Shown here: positions 62,379 to 64,000 of the stretch, piece by piece
Layout: each line of letters opens with the position of its first letter
How positions within the stretch are numbered: the stretch's first letter is position 1
Source: Roseibium album
GTDB taxonomy: Bacteria; Pseudomonadota; Alphaproteobacteria; Rhizobiales; Stappiaceae
Reading direction: 5' to 3'
Length of the DNA: 64,000 bases
NCBI RefSeq assembly: GCF_001404515.1
Contig: NZ_CXWE01000001.1
Location: 62,001 to 126,000, forward strand
Notes under the pieces: generated by a model
The model's database searches: none
Told to the model about the DNA's origin: nothing
The model's input: only the letters and a program-made list of their open reading frames with translations
Program-made: the position numbers and the translations under genes

Positions 62379-63116
62379 TTAACGCACGCGCCTGCGGGCG
62401 TCACGCACAACCAGGGGCAGGATGGGTTTGGTCTGCTTCATCGACATGCCGGGCCTGATTCGGGGATCGTAAAGCATGTTCAAAATGATCTGGTCGAACA
62501 CAGTAAACCGGCTGTGGCGCGAAGCATCGTTAAAAACCGAGTGTGTCAGGTCCTGATGATCGTTCATGGGGCCTAACCCCTGAAGGATTTCCTCGACAAG
62601 GCAGCGTTTGAACAGAAACTCCCCCTCATCTGAAACAATGACCGCGGACGAGCGTTTGATGCCCTTGCGACCGGAAACCACGCGCACCAGGCACCGGCCT
62701 GGGACTTTTGCACGGTCGTTTTTGTAAATGTCTCTTTGAACCACCGACACGTATTGCGCCCGGTCCACGACAAAAACCTCGAAATTCGCAGCGGCTGGAT
62801 CGTTGGTAATGCTGGTTTCGAGACCACCGATCCGCCGGTCGATTTCCCGCACGAAACGATGGACCACGCGCGTGCGGTCGCGGCGTGACAGATTGTGTAC
62901 GTAAAAGGTTACCGGCTGCGTGAACTTCTTGACCAGGTAGGGACGCCAGCTCCAGCTGCGGTACTCGAGCCCGAACACCGTCTTCTCGAAACCTCTCAGC
63001 AGTTCCTCGGTAGAAAATGAATCGTTTGCGGCTCGCGCCGACACGGAAATCATGAGCGCCGTAAGAAACAAACTTGTCAGCAATGCTGGCAGATGAAGGA
63101 AACGCATGGTTTTCAT
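62379..63116 (-). CDS. DUF2927 family secreted protein
   Basis: 245 residues from the ATG at 63116 (an ATG nine bases further in is also possible; neither has a good ribosome-binding site). The signal peptide is about 1-30. The DUF2927 core contains YLVKKFTQPVTFYVH and ANFEVFVVDRAQYVSVVQRD, with a Cys in KRCLVEEILQGLGPMND. The pattern after this (EEILQ..GP.ND) recalls a protease-like fold reported for the family. Unknown function. Confidence 0.85.
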   Translation of the reverse strand: MKTMRFLHLPALLTSLFLTALMISVSARAANDSFSTEELLRGFEKTVFGLEYRSWSWRPYLVKKFTQPVTFYVHNLSRRDRTRVVHRFVREIDRRIGGLETSITNDPAAANFEVFVVDRAQYVSVVQRDIYKNDRAKVPGRCLVRVVSGRKGIKRSSAVIVSDEGEFLFKRCLVEEILQGLGPMNDHQDLTHSVFNDASRHSRFTVFDQIILNMLYDPRIRPGMSMKQTKPILPLVVRDARRRVR

Positions 63117-63390
63117 ATAAGTCAGATCGCAGTTACCGGCCACATTCATGTTCAGTTCAAATATTCCCTGCGACGAAACCGGTGCGGGCATGTCCGGATC
63201 GTCGCAAATAATGTCGTTGAAAAAGATAACCAAACCGTTTGAGAGGAAAAAGAAGGAATATCGCGCCAAACATCGGACACCCCTGTCATTTTCGTCAATT
63301 CAGGGAAAAACATTTCTTTAAACTTCCGCTGCTACCAATTGGGTAATCGCTATTTGTATGCGCCGGCAGGGGCAAGGGACGGGAGAAGGC

Positions 63391-64000
63391 ATGGCCGCGG
63401 TGAAGAGATCCTTTCGAGCGGAAAGCTTGATACGCATGAATACCGGGGCCGACAGTGATCCGGCCTTTGCCGAAGAACGACGGCATCAGGAAGTGTTGGC
63501 GGAAATTTCCAGTCTGAGATCATTGATCGGCAAAGGAGCTGCGCAAAAGGGCGACGCACTTGACCCCGAAGCGATGAGCCAGAAATTCATGTCCGAATTT
63601 CGCAAGGAATTGTCGGAGGCCGCTAAACTGAAGGTCGAGATCGACGCGATGTATGAAGCGATCGCTCAGACCAAAAAGGAAATTGCCACCCTGCACCACA
63701 CCACTGGTTCCAAGGGTGAGGAAATGACCCGTGTCACCAACGAGCTTGATGCCGTTGTCGACGGGACAGAAGGGGCGACGGAAATGATTCTTTCTGCCGC
63801 CGAGTTTATTGACGAGACCGCCAACACACTTTCGGCTCGTGTCGGCAAAGAGGACTCTGAGCTCGCAAACGACATTCAGGAAAAGGTTGTTCAGATTTTC
63901 GAGGCCTGTAACTTCCAGGATCTTACAGGTCAGCGCATCACCAAGGTCGTTTCGACACTCCGGTTTGTCGAGGATCGCATCATGCAGATGATGGACATCT
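63391..64000 (+). CDS. cheZ: CheZ-like protein phosphatase (3'-truncated by window edge)
   Basis: 203 residues visible, open to the last base of the window. GGGAGAAGG lies just before the ATG. Long helices with an acidic, coiled-coil-like N-terminal half are followed by NFQDLTGQRITKV, the CheZ active-site pattern (E. coli Asp143/Gln147 in DLTGQ). CheZ removes phosphate from CheY-P in chemotaxis. The C-terminal CheY-binding helix would lie outside the window. Confidence 0.88.
   Translation, partial: MAAVKRSFRAESLIRMNTGADSDPAFAEERRHQEVLAEISSLRSLIGKGAAQKGDALDPEAMSQKFMSEFRKELSEAAKLKVEIDAMYEAIAQTKKEIATLHHTTGSKGEEMTRVTNELDAVVDGTEGATEMILSAAEFIDETANTLSARVGKEDSELANDIQEKVVQIFEACNFQDLTGQRITKVVSTLRFVEDRIMQMMDI

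Noticed and set aside
1-64000. tRNA, rRNA, CRISPR, insertion sequence or prophage genes
   Set aside because: Looked for clover-leaf-like GC stems with CCA ends, regular repeats, transposase motifs and terminal repeats; none seen by eye. A tRNAscan or ISfinder search would settle it.

Overview
The window looks like an accessory-rich stretch of chromosome from a GC-rich alphaproteobacterium. A marine Rhizobiales/Stappiaceae-type genome (Roseibium/Labrenzia-like) is my best guess from gene content and codon style; I have no database hit. Supporting points are the alphaproteobacterial-type GshA, a DUF1127 protein, DUF3422, the DctBD-DctPQM TRAP system, two HyuA/HyuB proteins in a large uptake operon, and many solute transporters. 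I see no rRNA, tRNA, CRISPR array or insertion sequence.

Region by region. (1) 3-11367, plus strand: one tightly coupled operon, cut by the left edge. It holds a peptide-type ABC transporter (binding protein, two permeases, two ATPases), a quinone-oxidoreductase-like MDR protein, HyuB- and HyuA-family ATP-dependent amidohydrolase subunits, and an M20 peptidase. Nearly every junction is an overlap, so uptake and breakdown of a cyclic or modified peptide/amide is likely. (2) 11979-13427: an isolated GTG-start gene with a peptidoglycan-binding domain and a glycine/alanine-rich hydrophobic C-terminal half, behind about 600 bp of non-coding DNA. (3) 13682-22137: a catabolic island, minus strand except for a divergent lactonase. 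It has a polyamine-type ABC transporter, an enolase-superfamily dehydratase, an SDR, an unrecognised protein, an FCD-type GntR regulator and an SMP-30 lactonase. A tandem TTGTATACAA dyad lies in the divergent promoter. (4) 22025-33180: mixed genes, namely a DUF3291 protein, a TauE/SafE permease, AzlCD, an APH/P-loop kinase fusion, a small conserved protein, an acetolactate-synthase-like ThDP enzyme, an MFS exporter and a PatZ-like lysine acetyltransferase. (5) 33558-41074: a tandem UspA protein and the dctBD-dctPQM C4-dicarboxylate system, with a -24/-12 promoter and upstream dyads, plus an FNR/FixK-like box between uspA and dctB. (6) 41191-47801: DUF805 protein, xseA, rsmE, a membrane adenylate/guanylate cyclase and gshA. 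(7) 47899-63116: small unknowns, DUF1127, two tandem LysR paralogues, a DMT exporter, a glutamine amidotransferase, lldD with its FCD regulator, DUF3422, cytochrome c, a third LysR, a small membrane protein, a ClC antiporter, an L,D-transpeptidase and a DUF2927 protein. (8) 63391 to the right edge: the start of a cheZ-like gene.

The most interesting patterns are: a perfect intercistronic hairpin directly downstream of each of the three substrate-binding-protein genes (ABC and TRAP alike); the complete hydantoinase-peptidase uptake operon; the orphan peptidoglycan-binding protein; the tandem GntR operator; and an 8-G tract at the 3' end of the lactonase gene, where a one-base change would restore a natural stop codon.
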